A stretch of 15,111 nucleotides of DNA from B16-G9 sp964400655 (GTDB lineage: Bacteria > Bacteroidota > Bacteroidia > Bacteroidales > F082): NCBI GenBank assembly GCA_964400655.1, contig CAYNVN010000019.1, forward strand, positions 1-15,111. Reading direction: 5' to 3'. The number at the start of each line of letters is the position of its first letter. The first letter of the stretch is position 1. Positions 13,901 to 15,111 of the stretch are shown piece by piece. Below the pieces are notes generated by a model. That model did no database searches. It saw nothing but the letters and a program-made list of their open reading frames with translations, and was not told the origin of the DNA. A program made the translations under genes and the position numbers.

Positions 13901-15043
13901 ATGAAAAATACAGCATACAGAGTAGCCTTTACAACAGGTGCCATTATCGTAGGAATAATTATTATTCTGATTTTTACCTTTCTTGGTAAAAAGGGACGTG
14001 GCCCGCTGGAAGATTTTTTCACGGAAATGGGAACTGCTGTTACCGATCTTGAAAAAAGCATCCTGCTTATTAACCGTGAACCTGTCCGCTCAAAAGCGCT
14101 TGGCTGGTTTAACAACTACCGGAACAACAAAGAGTTAATAACAAATCCCGATACCATCTTGCTTGGTATTTACGACAATCATTATAAAGAATCGTTTGAC
14201 CATATGCTGGAACTGGAAGACAGTTTACAATTTGATTTGCCGTTTATCCAGCTTTACACGGCGTGGGGCGACAAGGAGGCAGAACGCTTTCCGGTTAAAT
14301 ATGCCAAAGCCATTTACGATTTGGGTTCGGTTCCGTTTATTACGTGGGAACCATGGCTAAATGATTTCGACAGGGAAGAGCATGAACTTGCCCCAAAAAA
14401 CGATCCCAACAAAAACGGATTAAAAGATATTGTTAAAGGCGATTATGATTTTTATATTGAGAAATGGGCACATGATGTTAAAAAATTTAATAAAATCGTT
14501 TTTATTCGTCTCGGCCACGAAATGAATGACCCCTACCGTTATCCCTGGGGCCCGCAAAACAACAAACCTGAAGATTTTATTGCTGCATGGCAACATGTGG
14601 TTAACAAGTTTAAAGATTTGAAGGTTGATAATGCTGTTTGGGTTTGGTCGCCACACCCCGCCTATTTAATGTATAACGAATATTATCCGGGAGATGATTT
14701 TGTTGACTGGGTTGGTGTGGGTGCCTTAAACTACGGAACCGTGGCACTTTGGTCGAAATGGTGGAGCTTTGACGAGATATTCGGAAATTATTACGATTGG
14801 CTGGCTGCCTTTAACAAACCGATTGTAATAACCGAGTTTGGCAGTCTTGCCGTAGGTGGCCAACGCGATAAATGGTACGAGCAGGCACTTACCAATATTC
14901 CCCAAAAATATCCGTCGTTAAAAGCATTGCTTTTTTACAACAATGATAACGACAATACCACCTTGAGTAAATCGCTGGTTTGGAGCATCAATAACGACTC
15001 GCTTACCATAAACGCCATTAAACGGGCGGTAAAAACGTGGTGA
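13901..15043 (+). CDS. Membrane-anchored GH26-like glycanase
   Basis: A 380-residue protein with an N-terminal membrane anchor (about 8-28, no clear cleavage site) and a TIM-barrel hydrolase domain from about residue 66. Glu207 in RLGHEMND fits the family 26 acid/base. Glu312 in VITEFGS fits the nucleophile. WEPW (149-152), WGPQNN, WVWSPHP and NYG are also typical of GH26. Known GH26 enzymes hydrolyse beta-mannan or mixed-linkage beta-glucan. Here the enzyme should sit on the periplasmic face of the inner membrane. It follows the GT2 synthase after 60 bases with no promoter or terminator visible between them, matching the habit of synthase-dependent systems to carry a trimming glycanase (BcsZ with cellulose, PelA with Pel). 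The role in trimming is inferred. The gene runs across the contig joint; its last 73 bases reappear at positions 1-73. Confidence 0.85.
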   Translation: MKNTAYRVAFTTGAIIVGIIIILIFTFLGKKGRGPLEDFFTEMGTAVTDLEKSILLINREPVRSKALGWFNNYRNNKELITNPDTILLGIYDNHYKESFDHMLELEDSLQFDLPFIQLYTAWGDKEAERFPVKYAKAIYDLGSVPFITWEPWLNDFDREEHELAPKNDPNKNGLKDIVKGDYDFYIEKWAHDVKKFNKIVFIRLGHEMNDPYRYPWGPQNNKPEDFIAAWQHVVNKFKDLKVDNAVWVWSPHPAYLMYNEYYPGDDFVDWVGVGALNYGTVALWSKWWSFDEIFGNYYDWLAAFNKPIVITEFGSLAVGGQRDKWYEQALTNIPQKYPSLKALLFYNNDNDNTTLSKSLVWSINNDSLTINAIKRAVKTW

Positions 15044-15111
15044 TTAAATTGATTAAAAGTTCAAAGTTTGAAAATTCAAAGTTTGGAAGTTTGAGGAACC
15101 GCAAAGACGCG
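14971..15111. repeat. Exact 141-base terminal direct repeat (right copy)
   Basis: Identical to positions 1-141. It contains the end of the glycanase gene, two TTCAAAGTTTG units and the first 16 bases of dispersed module A. It should be counted once when the sequence is circularised. Confidence 0.93.

Noticed and set aside
1..15111. Plasmid or phage interpretation of the circular contig
   Set aside because: No replication initiator, relaxase, partition, integrase, capsid or toxin-antitoxin gene can be found, while lysS and tatA are core chromosomal genes. Circularity is reported as an open finding rather than a plasmid call.

Overview
The window looks like Bacteroidota DNA, probably a free-living member of the Bacteroidales/Marinilabiliales type. 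The reasons are several secreted proteins with C-terminal type IX secretion (T9SS) sorting domains, promoters matching the Bacteroidota -7 consensus TAnnTTTG, almost no Shine-Dalgarno sequences, a lysyl-tRNA synthetase with a C-terminal extension, and repeat-rich intergenic DNA of the kind found in that phylum. The first 141 bases are repeated exactly as the last 141 bases (1-141 = 14971-15111). The contig therefore closes as a 14,970-base circle, or is one unit of a tandem array. No replication, partition, mobilisation or recombinase gene is visible and the genes look chromosomal, so an independent plasmid is not proven.

Layout. Positions 1-73 are the 3' end of the last gene, seen again because of the terminal redundancy. 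Positions 74-550 are non-coding and repeat-rich. Two tandem paralogous T9SS-exported proteins with sialidase-type Asp-boxes follow on the minus strand (604-2478 and 2660-4537). A second repeat-rich spacer (about 4621-4950) carries inverted copies of the first spacer's modules. On the plus strand come lysS (5004-6722), an outer-membrane barrel protein with a SPOR-like C-terminus (6817-8007) and a stop/start-overlapping 43-residue membrane peptide (8007-8138). A strong bidirectional terminator separates these from a minus-strand tatA (8206-8436). Divergent from tatA is a large T9SS-exported deiminase with the full active-site set of Porphyromonas peptidylarginine deiminase (8550-10538).

The last block (10741-15043) is the best candidate for a little-described system. 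It is a compact three-gene set: a TPR plus beta-barrel outer-membrane protein, a processive membrane GT2 polysaccharide synthase, and a membrane-anchored GH26-like glycanase. The first two genes are one base apart and the third follows after 60 bases. By analogy with Pga, Bcs, Alg and Pel systems this would be a minimal synthase-dependent exopolysaccharide machine: the GT2 polymerises and moves the glycan across the inner membrane, the GH26-like enzyme trims it in the periplasm, and the TPR-barrel exports it. The polymer is unknown, and no PilZ domain, deacetylase or separate scaffold gene is visible in the window.
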